In this document: positions 25,606-36,900 of the stretch, piece after piece
How the letters are laid out: every line of letters starts with the position of its first letter
Position numbering within the stretch: position 1 is the stretch's first letter
NCBI RefSeq assembly: GCF_018873765.1
Contig: NC_057925.1
Span: 2,000,927-2,064,926, forward strand
Reading direction: 5' to 3'
Length of the DNA stretch: 64,000 bases
Origin: Telopea speciosissima
Taxonomy: Eukaryota > Streptophyta > Magnoliopsida > Proteales > Proteaceae
Translations under genes and position numbers: made by a program
The notes under the pieces: model-generated
What the model was told of the DNA's origin: nothing
Seen by the model: only the letters and a program-made list of their open reading frames with translations
The model's database searches: none

Positions 25606-27258
25606 TGTGTTGTCATGTAATCCACATAAGTAATTGCAAAACATTGTCAATTACTAGTTCTTTTGGAAGGCATTTATATGTTGATATGTGTAGCACAGTA
25701 GCAGTGTAGCTCATAGTTTGTTTTGAAATAACTTCCTTGTTATTATGCTAAAGTTTGTCTTGAAATTGCATAGTCAGTGTGTCGTGGATCTAATGCAGTG
25801 CTGATCCTGAATCAGTGAAATCCAGTGGGAGATCAGCTTGCGACAAGATTGCAGGAAAAAAAGGACACAAACTAGATTTGAAGAAGAAAAATAACGAATA
25901 ACAGAATAATAGTAGGTCTGAAGGGTCTGATTTTAGTGTATAAATTCTAGTGGAAGACTTGGAATTTGTCAATCTAATAGGGAGCACAGTGCCAGTAGAG
26001 CATATATTGGAAGCAGCATAGAGAACATAGAACAAGCTCAAAATCAAAAAGAAGAAACACCACAAAAACAAGTAAAGAATTGAAACCTGCTTGCTTTTTT
26101 TGGCAGGGAAGTACAAATGAAGGAGAGTGATCAGGGATTTGTTTCTTCATACAGAGACTGTTTACCTTTCCTTCTTGAAGGTGAGATTTAGGGAGAGGAC
26201 TAGAAATTTAACCTTTAAACATTGTTAATCATGAGGAAAGCTGTGAAGTGAGAATAATGAAAGATGATTGGCCCCCCTCTAGACGAGAAAAGCTAAACTA
26301 TTTATTGGTTTTCGGGGTCCCTAGGTCAATCTGTTTAAAGTGATCCTCGTGCAATCCCAGCTGATAAAATGCATAATAGTATAAATCCTATTAGAAAATT
26401 TTAAACGTTTCATAGAAAGCCAAATCTAGTCTATAAACTTTCTACCGATAAACCAAACACACATAACAGTCACTATTTAATGTACACAACAACTCTGAAG
26501 GATAAGATATTATACCTGGAACTTCAAAGACAACATAAGCCAATAGCAAATAATATCAACATTATCTATCAGCACTTTCCTATCGAAAACATGTAAGAAC
26601 TAGACTACAAGGCAGACATTTTGCTATAAAATCTTTTATGTAAATACCCACAATGCAAACAACGATGAAGCATGGAAACAAAAAATGAAAAGGAACCTAT
26701 TTAAAAAATCATTATTTGAAAAAATAGAAGAATACAAGATTAGATAATGAAGTATAAAACGTCTAGTTAATCCAATACATTAAATGGAATGGTGCTAAAA
26801 TAAATGATTTTCCATCATTGCAATTCAAAGAGGATAACTGCATCTATATTCAATCTCAATGGGGCAGCCATCAAAAGAGGATAAGCTCAATTAAGCTAAA
26901 AAATCTTGAGATAACCAAATGGTATTCAAAACAGGAGAATATTGGAAGTATTAGATGCTAAAAACTGAAACTTGAAACTGGATCAAATCCAAACTCAACA
27001 AGCATTCAAGTCTAAGAAGAATACTTGGTCGAATTGCATTGTGACCACATATATTACAGCTGAACATTTATAGCACATGAATCATGAGTATAATAAATTT
27101 ATAAGAGAAAATTTCCTGCCAAAACTACTTGGAACCAATTGAGACTAGTGGCCGGATTACTGCAAGGCCTCTTATGCTGCACCAGAAGAAAAAAGGGGAG
27201 AGAGAAAGAGAGAGAGGAAAAAGAAAACCTATTCAAAGTTCAAACTGGAGTAATTGCT
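25606..27258. repeat. Partial third copy (C) of the long duplicated unit
   Basis: 25606-25718 matches 13927-14040. 25924-27258 matches 14044 onward and, from about 26053, base 1 onward of copy A. It carries about 205 bp of extra sequence (25719-25923) absent from B. Similarity ends abruptly at 27258 after CTGGAGTAATTGCT, next to a large inverted repeat. C ends upstream of the RNase H relic and lacks the LBD pseudogene. Confidence 0.93.
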
Positions 27259-27617
27259 TTGTACCTTTCGCTGTATTATTCCAATAGCCTTTTCGGCTAC
27301 ATGGACTGACACGTAGATCACCAAAATAAAGACAACTGAAATCATGCCAATGAATATAAAATTTGCTCCCGAAGGACCACTTCTCTCGCTGAGCATCACC
27401 ATCAATAGCGGATGAATAGTGAAGATCGAAACAGTTGTAGAGGCGAGCACAGCCAACGATCTAATTTACAGCGCTCCGATGATCTCTCCCACCATTACAA
27501 TCACATTTATAACCAAAGCCGAATATTTCAATTTCTTTTTTTGTGAGTATTTCACCCTTACGATGCTGCAGCTCAGTCTTTCTCTCTTCTTCAGTCAAAG
27601 GTTGGAGCAAATCCGCT
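27229..27617 (-). pseudogene. Fragment of an unrecognised membrane protein (left arm)
   Basis: Outward reading gives EEERKTELQHR..., KKEIEIFGFGYKCDCNGG in one frame and IVMVGEIIGAL in the neighbouring frame. A stop follows, then LAVLASTTVSIFTIHPLL and two hydrophobic stretches (FIFIGMISVVFILVIYV). The charged N-terminal part followed by membrane segments suggests a small membrane protein. I do not recognise the family. Frame breaks and absence of a start argue for a captured, decayed fragment. Confidence 0.4.
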
Positions 27618-27919
27618 CTCTAGTTGTATAAGCTCCCAACCACAGAGTGGATCTGCTCCAACCTTTGACTGAAGAAGAGAGAAAGGTTGAGCTGCAGCAT
27701 CTTAAGGATGAAATACTCACAAAAAAAAAATTGAAATATTCAGCTTTGGTTATAAATATGATTGTAATGGTAAGAGAAATCATTGGAGCACTACAAATTA
27801 GATCATTGGTTGTACTCGCCTCTATAGCTCTTTCGATCTTCACTATTCATCCGCTATTGATGGTAATGCTCAGCGAGAGAAATGGTCTTTCAAGAGCAAA
27901 TTTTATATTCATTGGCGTG
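27344..27919. repeat. Large inverted repeat, 276-bp arms, 26-bp spacer
   Basis: 27344-27618 and 27645-27919 are reverse complements with roughly one mismatch per ten bases and small indels, around a spacer at 27619-27644. Both arms, read outward from the spacer, encode the same peptide: DLLQPLTEEERKVELQHL, then EILTKKK, IVMV, and SIFTIHPLLMVMLSER followed by ANFIFIG. The minus arm continues for about 40 residues with a hydrophobic segment (ISVVFILVIYVSVHVAEKAI). No ATG starts either frame. A transcript across it would fold into a long hairpin. Confidence 0.9.
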
Positions 27920-28350
27920 AAGATATCGAACATATTAGGAGCACGAGGTCGAGGAGAGAGAGGAGTAAACTCCAGGCCAAGATCAGTATCCTCTAGAAAG
28001 AGTTCAAAAGGACGACGATTATCCTCTTCTCTGATTTCTTCACCAGACACTGAAGCAGAACGAGCAAGAGAAGCCATGATTTCAGCACGAACACATAGAG
28101 GAGAAGGAGATGGAGGAGAGAAAGAGCGGGAGAGAAAAATGGAAATCCCAGCTTTAACGAATCCAAATTATAGTTTAGGGTATTTAAAGGTTACCGGAAA
28201 AAAAAAAAAAAAAACAGAAATATTTCAAAGTAAAACAAAAAGAGAGGCAAAATGAAATTTGAAATTTGAAATATTTCACAGTAAAACAAAAAGAGAGGCA
28301 AAACGAAATTTGAAAATTGAAATATTTGAAATATTTCAAAGTAAAACATT
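27845..28350 (-). other. Repeat-derived segment with SLARSASV peptide, related to 6.8-7.2 kb
   Basis: From an ATG at about 28077 the minus strand reads MASLARSASVSGEEIREEDN, parallel to MADTPSLARSASVLGQEEIR at 7072. Upstream DNA (GAACACAxAGAGGAGxAGxAGG) is also shared, as are the AAATTTGAAATATTTC arrays. The open reading is short (76 codons) and runs into the inverted repeat. It is more likely a repeat family with a captured 5' gene end than a functional gene. Confidence 0.4.
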
Positions 28351-29376
28351 ACCCCAGTTGTATTTCTATGCAGCAGGATGTATCGAGGCGCGGTACACCA
28401 CCTAATAAAATTGCTTATACTTATTCACCCAAAAAAACAAATTGCTTATACAAGAATCTTTCTCGCTTTCTTTTTTATTCTTCAATCTCACCCACTCAAA
28501 TGGGATCTTACGATATGGCAGAATCCTAGCCACAAAAATATATGATTCAATACGTGCATGCGTAACTCTTTCTCAATGCACCTCAGTCAACCACAATGCC
28601 TGAAATGACATCTATGCCATAACTTTTTCGTTTTAGCCCTGATTTGAGTGCCGTTTGCAGCCACATGTCCGTAACGATTAGCACTACCAATCTAAATTGG
28701 ATAAATAAGCAAATTATTTATTTTGTTTCTTAGGGAAGCCAAAAACAATTCGGATCGTCCCAATGCCCTTTATTTTCAAGTAAGCAAATGGGAATTTCTA
28801 TAACCTTGTCATCCGAACTCAAAATTGTGCGATTTCAATTGCGTTTTGAATAACATTCGATGAATTACAATACTCTTGCAAATTGCTCCGCCCAGTTCTA
28901 CCATTAGACCCTCCGACTATGCTGATGAACATGCTGCCAATGTGTGATCCTATGAAACTAACACTTCCATAATATTGGGCCTTCACCCAAGGCTGCCAAA
29001 CACTATGAAAATACTACAACAAGGTTCCCTATACTGCCACATAGGAGGGAGGTAATGTAGGTCCACTTTGTTGAGTGAGTGCAACTGGCCTGAACCGTAA
29101 AACCGAGCAGGTTAAGGGGTTCCACGTTATTAAAAAAAACACAAAACGGGTTAGGGCAGGCTTGGGCTGGCTGGAATTTTTTGACACCCATATAGACAAT
29201 GAACTAATGAAGGACATAGTTGTTGGGTCAATTTGGAAATTTCAACATCTATGCGAATAGACATTAAAACAAAGACATTTTTGTCAATTCATAACAGTAA
29301 AATATTTCTCTTCCCCGTATCATTCTTGGAACTACCTTGACGGAATAAAACAAAAGTCTCGTTGCCTCAACTTTTC
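28351..29376. other. Intergenic stretch without recognised features
   Basis: No gene, RNA or clear repeat boundary was recognised. Short open frames on both strands near 29000-29260 have no recognisable domain. Confidence 0.5.
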
Positions 29377-29545
29377 AAATCAGGCTCCTCTCCAAGGACC
29401 CCAGTGCCCAGGGAGGCATTCAACAGCCCTGGGCTGCTAGGTGCACGAGGATGTATATGCAGCACACATCTCGACGTGCCCAGCAGTCCAACGTCATTGG
29501 ATCCCTCCCTAGGCACTAGCCTCCCTAAGTCGAATCCTAATTTTT
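29377..29545. mobile_element. Probable MULE-type foldback MITE (family 1), degraded
   Basis: The left part (CTCCTCTCCAAGG...AGTGCCCAGGGAGG) and right part (CCTCCCTAGGCACT...GTCGAATCC) are inverted. The interior shares the GCACACATCTCGA motif with the element at 33309. No convincing target duplication was found, so the exact ends are uncertain. Confidence 0.5.
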
Positions 29546-29634
29546 TTATTTGGGTGGCATTCTTTCTTCCTGTTATTACATTATACGTTAACACCATAAT
29601 CTGAAATCTATCATGCTTTTCATTTTTTTGAGGG

Positions 29635-30115
29635 AAAATTACATAGTGACCCCCTGTGGTTTGCCCTAAATATAGTGTGATCCCCTGAGTTTAGGGTATT
29701 TGTTACACTCGGCCCCACTTCGTTAGAGCTTTCTCGTTGGTTGCTGACGTGTTGGCCATTGATGCCTCAAAGTGATAAATATACCCTTAATGAGGTGTGA
29801 GCTTACCATTTTGCCCATAGGGCAGCCCAAACTTCACACCCCGACCCCTTCCCCTGTTACTCGAATTATTCGCGGTTTAGGGTTCTAGTGATCTGCTAAG
29901 GCCATCTTCAATTCCATCCCCTGTTACTCGAATCATTCGCGGGATAAGGAAGATGAGGTTTATGGTTCTTGCTGTAGCAATCTGCTGAGGCCATCTTCAA
30001 CTCCATCCCCTGCTACTAGAACCATTCATGAGATAAGGAAGAAGGGGTTTAGGGTTCTTGCTGTGGTGATCTGCTGAGGCCATCACCGACAACCTGTGAC
30101 GATGAGGGAGGTAAC
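29635..30115. repeat. MULE-like end and three-unit tandem repeat of about 70-95 bp
   Basis: The left part (AAAATTACATAGTGACCCCC, then TGTGGTTTGCCC) looks like terminal sequence common in plant Mutator-like elements, but no matching right end was found. 29850-30085 contains three degenerate units with CCCCTGTTACTCGAATxATTCG, TTTAGGGTTCT and GATCTGCTxAGGCCATC. The first unit is shorter. Confidence 0.6.
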
Positions 30116-30655
30116 CCTGATATTATCATGGGCAATTTTCTACCCAAAAAAATAAATAAATTAGGGACAACTATTCCAATCACAATAAGCAACTATAGAA
30201 CCTTAGCCATGTAAGGTGCTTTATTTATATATATTTTGTACATTTCAAATTGCTTCTCAATGTATCTTTTTCGTGCAAATAACAACTTGAATTCATAGTT
30301 CTACTGGTGAGATTATCTGGGATGTAGTTGGGCAAACCCTTTTGCTTATTTAATTCATCCATGTTCTTCCTTAATCGTATCTTTATTTTGGAAAACGAAA
30401 GGATTTGATCAGAAATTGTCAACTAAAAATATAATATTCAACTCAAAAATTTCCTTCAAAGATTGAGCACAAAATCTTGTCTTCTCAGTGTGTTCTTTCC
30501 TCTTCCATGAAAGAATGCAAATGTTAATGTGATGCCTCACACAAAAGTCAACAATTGCAACCAACGTTTAAAAAAACATGGAATTAGGGATTGAATCGGT
30601 CCCTACCAATTATGATCTAAATCGGTCTCAAAAACCCTAGAATCATGGTTTGACA

Positions 30656-31350
30656 TAAGGGTGTCAATTGGGACGGTTCCCGGTATTTGGAACGGGACGA
30701 TATCGGTATCGGTACCAAAAGTGCCAATCCCAGTACCGTCCCATTTAGTTAACGGGACCAAACCTAGCTCCCAGTCCCGATTACTAGCGGGACGGTACGA
30801 TACCGGTTCTTAAACGGTTCTAGGCACTGTAGAAAAAGAGAGAAGTTTAATTGTTTCTAACAAGGCGAGTTTATTAGTGTTGTGAAATTTTTTCACTATC
30901 ATGAAATCTAAGTTGTTTCTTTTTTTTTTTTTGGTAACGTGAAATCTAAGTTGTCTACTGTTTTTTATAAAGCAACTTAAATTATGAAATCATTGTTTTA
31001 CTTCTTCAAACTACCTAAGATCACATGTAATAAGTTTTTTATTTTTTTAAATCTAGAGAAGTCCTACAAAATAGAAGAACCCCGTTGTGTTTCTCCTTTG
31101 ATTTTTTCAAACAAAACTCTATTTATCACACATGTCACATGGTAGTATGGCACGAAGTACGAAGTGTAAAAAGGAAGAACCTGGTAGATGTAGTTGGCCG
31201 AGGGAGGAGGGAGGAGGGAGGAGGGAGTAGCACTGTAGCAGGTTCTGTGAGGAGAGACTTCAAGCTACGGCTATTGACCTGTTGTTCCTCTTCGTATTCA
31301 AAAGGCAATTAGTGAAACCCTAATGAGTCGTAATTCTTATTATCCTTTTA

Positions 31351-31382
<32 letters not shown>

Positions 31383-31627
31383 AAGATCTTATATACTCTT
31401 TCTTTTTAAACGGTACTAGTAGTTTCGGTACCATCCGGTACCTAATTGGTATTTCGGTATTTATACCATTGAGAATCCCGTCCCAGAATCGTCCCGTCTC
31501 ATTTATCATTCGGTACCAAAATCAGATACCAGTATCGTCCCATTTACTAATGGGACGGTTCGGTACTGGGTTTTAGCGGGACGGTATTTGGATTATTCTC
31601 GGTTCCGGTCCCAAATTGACACCCTTA
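30656..31627. mobile_element. Non-autonomous hAT element (second) with 8-bp TSD
   Basis: The ends TAAGGGTGTCAATTGGGAC and its near-perfect reverse complement are flanked by the 8-bp direct repeat GTTTGACA (30648-30655 and 31628-31635). The 972-bp interior lacks a transposase frame. It holds GGTACCGGTAT-like subterminal repeats on both sides and a G-rich tandem at 31202-31226. End sequence is related to the element at 11992. Confidence 0.92.
31202..31226 (+). repeat. (GGGAGGA)n tract, G-quadruplex-capable
   Basis: Four GGG runs separated by AGGA-type loops occur within about 25 bp, fitting the G3N1-7 quadruplex rule on the plus strand. The tract lies inside the hAT element. Confidence 0.8.
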
Positions 31628-31635
31628 GTTTGACA

Positions 31636-33308
31636 ATCCTGGATTGATCAAGGCTAATACCGATTTGGATCGGTCAAAATCAATCAAAAGTGGCAATAAA
31701 TTGGGTTTCACAAGATCGATTTTGACATTGGACAATATTGGTAAAATAATATTAAAAGTAAAAAATAGGAAGAAAAAAAATAAATAAAAAAACAGTCAAA
31801 CCCCCAAAAGTCTTACGTATCGGGCGATCCGATCACGTAGACCAATCCGCTAATACCGGACATGATCAGTCATTAATTGGGATCGGTCTAGGCCAGTACC
31901 AATCCAATATTACAAACCATGCTTATAATCAGAACAAGGCCCTTTCAGCCTGACCCCGATGAAGAGGGATTTCTAAGATAGGGTTATAGTACTACAACTA
32001 CGTAGAGTAGCTCGGTAATGAATAGCCTAGCCCCCTTGTGAATTGAAGAAATCGAAACTCTATAGTATATAGTATAGCAGCTAACGCACATCTAGATGAT
32101 TAGTCTGCCAATAATAGCCCCAATAGTGAGTGGTCCAATTGTTTGGTGATCGGCCCTTAGATCTGAAAATTTACTGATTCTAGGTTTTCTTGGCATGAAT
32201 CGGCAGTAATAAATGCAGTATTAAATTGGTCAAAATCAAGATTAGTCATGGTTGATTTTTATTCGAGTTGGCTGATTCGCCGATTCGATTCCCGATTTTT
32301 GAAACCACGATTGCTATAGATCCCGCTTTGTTGTGAAGCTCCCTCACACATGTCTTTCTCATTCCTCACCTCTCAAGAAATGTTGGTTTTACAACAGTCA
32401 ACCCTTGTGGCTTTGCAACTGGATACCCGCCCCCTTTTTTGTTTTTTAGCTTTCATTTGTTTCCCTTGAAAGAGATGAAGATGGGTTGAGGAGTTTGAAT
32501 CGTTATCCCCTCCAATTCGCTGTTCCTTTCAATTCCTCCAATTCCTCACATGGGGGTAGAAATGACCACCCTACCCCCTGCCCGAAAACACTGCCCAAGG
32601 TGGGGTCCATTCCCCCCTATTAGAGGAATTGAAGGAATTGGAGGTACCCATAAATTGGAGGTGATAATTATTCGAGGAGTTTCCAAACTTTTTTAGCGAG
32701 TAGGGCCTTTTTCATATGAATGGGGACCGTTTTGAGTTCAATACTACTAATTATTTAGGCTTACAAATGGAAGACCAGGTAACAGTTGGAACCAATTTCT
32801 TATCTCTAAAGCTCCAAAAGAAATCTCTACTACTCTGATCCGGATTATTGAATGCTCGGATGAGGGAGGTGGAAGCAAAACATAAAATTGAGGTATAGCA
32901 AAAAAGGGTAGATTGGATGAAAGTATGTTGGCCCCGCGGAACTAAGAAATCTAGCTTAAAGTTATTTGTTCTCTGACTGCTTGGTAGATGGGAAAACATT
33001 TTAATGGATCATAGAGCCCGGCCCAAAAACTAGCTTGAGAGGAGGGAGAACCCAAAGTGTTATAAACACACATCAAATCACTAAAGCAACCGATGTGAGA
33101 CTCAAGAGTGCAACACACCATATGCTTCTTCCTCTTAATCAGTAGGCAAGCTAAGTTTTACGAGACTCCATGACTTAAAGTGAAAGGGGAAGTTTTCCTT
33201 CACCTATGATGAATGGTTTATCTATGAATCTATGATCATCATTATTTTCTTATATGTTTTAGAGGTCCAAAATGCCCTTCAAAGTTCCTAGGCACTCATG
33301 CAAGTGCA
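31636..33308. other. Intergenic stretch with one MITE
   Basis: 31640-31920 and 32200-32310 contain degenerate GGATCGGTC-type repeats, into one of which the hAT element inserted. A foldback MITE lies at 32497-32673. Nothing else was recognised. Confidence 0.5.
32497..32673. mobile_element. Foldback MITE with 9-bp TSD (MULE type, family 2)
   Basis: The inverted ends GAATCGTTATCCCCTCCAATT and the reverse complement of the right end (GAATAATTATCACCTCCAAT) are flanked by GAGGAGTTT at 32488-32496 and 32674-32682. The interior is largely palindromic (AATTCCTCCAATTCCTC / GAGGAATTGAAGGAATT). Confidence 0.85.
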
Positions 33309-33477
33309 CAATTTAGCTCGTCTCCAGGGAGGTGTGCGCCCAGAGTGCTGCTAGGGGGCATCCAACGGTTGAGCTGTGTCGCACACATCTCGATGCACAC
33401 CTAGGGATGTGTGCTGCATAACCCAACGGCATGCAGTGCCCTGAATGTTCCCTACTCCTTGGAGACGATCGTGATCC
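33309..33477. mobile_element. MULE-type foldback MITE (family 1) with 9-bp TSD
   Basis: The 9-bp direct repeat GCAAGTGCA flanks the element at 33300-33308 and 33478-33486. The inner parts of the ends are inverted (GCTCGTCTCCAGGGAG against CTCCTTGGAGACGATC). Internal sequence (GCATCCAACGGTTGAGCTG, GCACACATCTCGATGC) is related to 8858-9013. It lies about 430 bp upstream of the SDN start codon. Confidence 0.82.
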
Positions 33478-33912
33478 GCAAGTGCATGATGGCCATCGTG
33501 AAGGATTTCCTCCTTCACCACGGCTTAAGGAAAATTAGGTCCCTCGACTTTATTTCTAAATTGTTAATATTTATTATAGACTATTTTAAAATTATTTGAC
33601 TCGGCCTGACTCGTTAGTGACTCTCCCGAGAAAAAAGTTTCAACAAGCCGAGTCGACTCATTAAACCTGTATTCCAACCATCGGCTTAAAACCCGTGTTC
33701 GTCACTTCATGTGCTTCTCTTCTTCCCTAACCCATGCGGCGGGAAACAATCCGAGAAGTGTCGGAAACTTGAGGGACTTGGTCTGAGTTTCTGGGGTAAA
33801 ACCGAACAATGAAAACCCTAGTTTTCCTTGAAAGGAGATAAGATCCCACTCTTCCTTTGCTTCTCTTACGAAAACCTCTCTCTCTGTGTGTCTCACAGAG
33901 TGCCTCGCGACC

Positions 33913-36900
33913 ATGTCACCAATGGACAAGAAGATTGACGCTGCAGAAAAGGAGGTAAGCTCCCATTCCATCCTGACCAACTGCCATCTCTCTGTTAGTA
34001 AAGGATGCCTTTATTGTTTAATCCTGATTCTCGACCATGTTTGTAACTACTTTGTATTCTCACATACTGAGTGAGTTAGCTTGTTTACAGTTCTTCAATT
34101 ACACATTTTGGGAGTTCCGGACCTTTTGGGGTGGATTTTATAGTGAGGTTTCTGCTTGTTACTTATCAAAATTGAATATATGGGCTATATTCAATTTTAC
34201 ATTTTGGATAAATTAAACGGTTTCTAAGTAAAGCACCAGGATTTTGATACTTTGGGATCAGCATAAATGTGAAATCTCTGGGCAAAACACTATACTAGTT
34301 AGTATGCATGAGCCTACGAACCTTGACCTTGAACTGCAGGTCTCTTCTCACTTGTATATATTTTAGGTGTCTAATAAACTCGCCATGATGAAATTTTGTC
34401 CATTCTGCTCCCATTGCTGCACAATGTAGATTTGAAAACTGGTTTGTTCAAATCTGATGGGTTAGATCGTAAAAGTCTAGCATTTAGAACTTTGCTTACC
34501 ACCTGTTTGGGCAATACTAATTCTATGTATGAATTATTAGTGGTTTTAGCTCAATAATGCGTCTTATTATCATTTTTATTCTGTAATGAAAATGTTTCTT
34601 TGGTTGGTATTTATAAATTTTCTTGGGAGAGGGTCACTTTTTTACTCTTTAAAAAAAAAAATAAAAAAATTGATGTCCTCGCCAACCATTTTTCCTGTCT
34701 TAATTCATGTTCACAAACTATAATGTGGTTAGGTTCTCGCTGAAATTGTGAGGTGGACCCAAAAACATGGTATGAAGGGTGCCAAAGGGGGCTGGAAAGA
34801 GTTTTTGAATTTCTATGATAAAAGGTTCGGTTCTAGCGTAAGTGATCCTGCACGAAGGACAGTGGATACATTGGCTGCATTTTTGAAGACATTTATGAAA
34901 GATGAAGATTTAAAGGTAAGCTAACAAAACTAGGAGTCAATAATATTGTAGTTTTCTAAAGACTTTGGGATGCATTTGTGCTCATGGAGATATTCCATTA
35001 TCAATAATATTGTAGTTTTCTACCTTCTTGACTGCAGGTTTTGGCAAAAGTAATGCGGTGCCATTCGAACCGTAAAGCACTTGTGGCACTTTCTAAGAGT
35101 TCTCCAGACCTTGAGTCCCCTCAACAGGTATGATTTTGATAGAACATCTTCAGTCGTAGTCAATAGACATTTGTAGATTCATCATGCATATCTGGTGTCT
35201 AATCAGATAATTTTTGTTGTACATGGTGCCAGAGGTGTCAAGCTTAGGCTTTCACCATGCCATCATTAAATTTTCGATTCCCTCCCCTCGCCCCCCCTCA
35301 AAAAAATAAATGTACTATAATTCTATTTTAACTGTTATGTTGGCAATGCAGAGGCTGGTCCGCCTGACTCTTGAACACCCACAGTACTCATTAAATTACT
35401 CATTCCCATCCCATAGTGAGGTTCGGCACTGACTCTAATTCTTAATTCTCCCTGTCATTATGTATTCTGTTTATCTTTTTCATCAAAGTTTATATTCAGG
35501 ATTGCTTACTTGCACTCTTTGGTTTAATTGTTTTATTTCTTCTCTTGTCTGTTGCTGACATACTCCCTTGTATTGGGTGACATTTCGTGCTGTGAAGCTA
35601 AATTGAATTACCATCTATGCACATGAAGTTGAAAGCTAACTTGTAAAATTGGCAAAAAGTAAGATTAGCAAATGCACCTCAGTAATGAATATCCACTTTG
35701 AGACTAATGGTGGAGGTGGTAGAACAGATGTTTCCCCAATATAGAGTAAACAGTATGGCCATCACTTATAAAGGCTTCATAATGGTAGTGCATTGAAGTT
35801 CTCCCTGTGTGTGTTGGTATAGGAAAAGAAGGATTGATAATGTAGTCCTTAGATAGGTAGGAGACCTACTAGGAGTCAGTTCAACCAGGATCTGTAGAAC
35901 TGCTGGTTCGATGGAGGCAGAATTGAGGTTTTAGGTCAAAATTAGGGTTAAAGGTAGGTTTAGGTTAGGGTTGTCTTATATGGTAATGATAGGCAGGTGT
36001 AGGGAAGTCTAATGATATAGGTTTTATGATGTGTGAGTGAATAGAAGTAGGTTAGATGAGTTGGACAGCAAGATAAAGTTATTTGAGACAATTCCTAATG
36101 GAGGTAGGAGAAGGGGATTCTAGGGTTAAGGGTGGTGAGGGTCTGATGAAACTTGGATTGAGTGTCAATAATGATGTAAGGGATGTATGCTGAAAGTTTG
36201 GTTTGAAACTGATGGACAGATTTGAAGTTATGGAGGAATCCTAGTTAGGGTAGGAGTGAGAAGAAGAAGGTTTAAACAAAGTTCAGATTCAAACTTACTG
36301 GATTTGAAGAGATCTTCATTGGCAGCAGCTTTGAAGATGAACAATGTGGTCTCACGATCTTCACGATGCAAAGAGATAAGTAGCAGCCCTCCCGATCTTC
36401 ACGATGCAAGGAGTCGATTGGAGATCCATCAATCCCTTCCACCTTGATAAACCCACAAGGATGCAACACTCTCATGGAGCAACAGCAGCAACAAAGGCAG
36501 CAAGCATAAAATTGAGTTTTTATTAATCAAAATTCGTCTGCAATGCTGGCCTCCCTTACAAACTTATATAGAAGACTCAAAAATAGACTTAGACACTAAA
36601 AAGGAAAGGCCTAACCCAATCCTTAACCTATTAGCTAACTTAAATTGACTAGGAAACTGAAATAGACTCAAAATAGAGTCCTAATCCAGCCCAACTAAAC
36701 AACTAAAAGAAAAACTAATAAAATCACTTAAATTGAACCATTGGTTGAACCGGTTCAATTTAAAACACCAAATAAAAAGCTAAGTATGGAAATAAAACTA
36801 AGTATGAGAGCTAATCCCGTATGCAACCTATTTACCCATATTTTAGGCCCATAAAAGTGGCCTGTTACATTAGAAACCCATGGGATCAAAGGTCCAACAT

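Noticed and set aside
27647-28255. Plus-strand open frame of 202 codons across the inverted repeat
   Set aside because: It starts at a GTG and not an ATG. It runs from the captured membrane-protein fragment straight into the antisense of the SLARSASV segment, so it is a chance fusion.
33886-34074. Possible longer N-terminus of the SDN gene from 33886
   Set aside because: That position is GTG. The first ATG in frame is 33913, and the SDN family start aligns there; the rest of that open frame runs into intron 1.
36256-36447. Short serine- and arginine-rich plus-strand frame in SDN intron 4
   Set aside because: Its composition comes from a short direct repeat (CGATCTTCACGATGCAA). No domain and no splice support.
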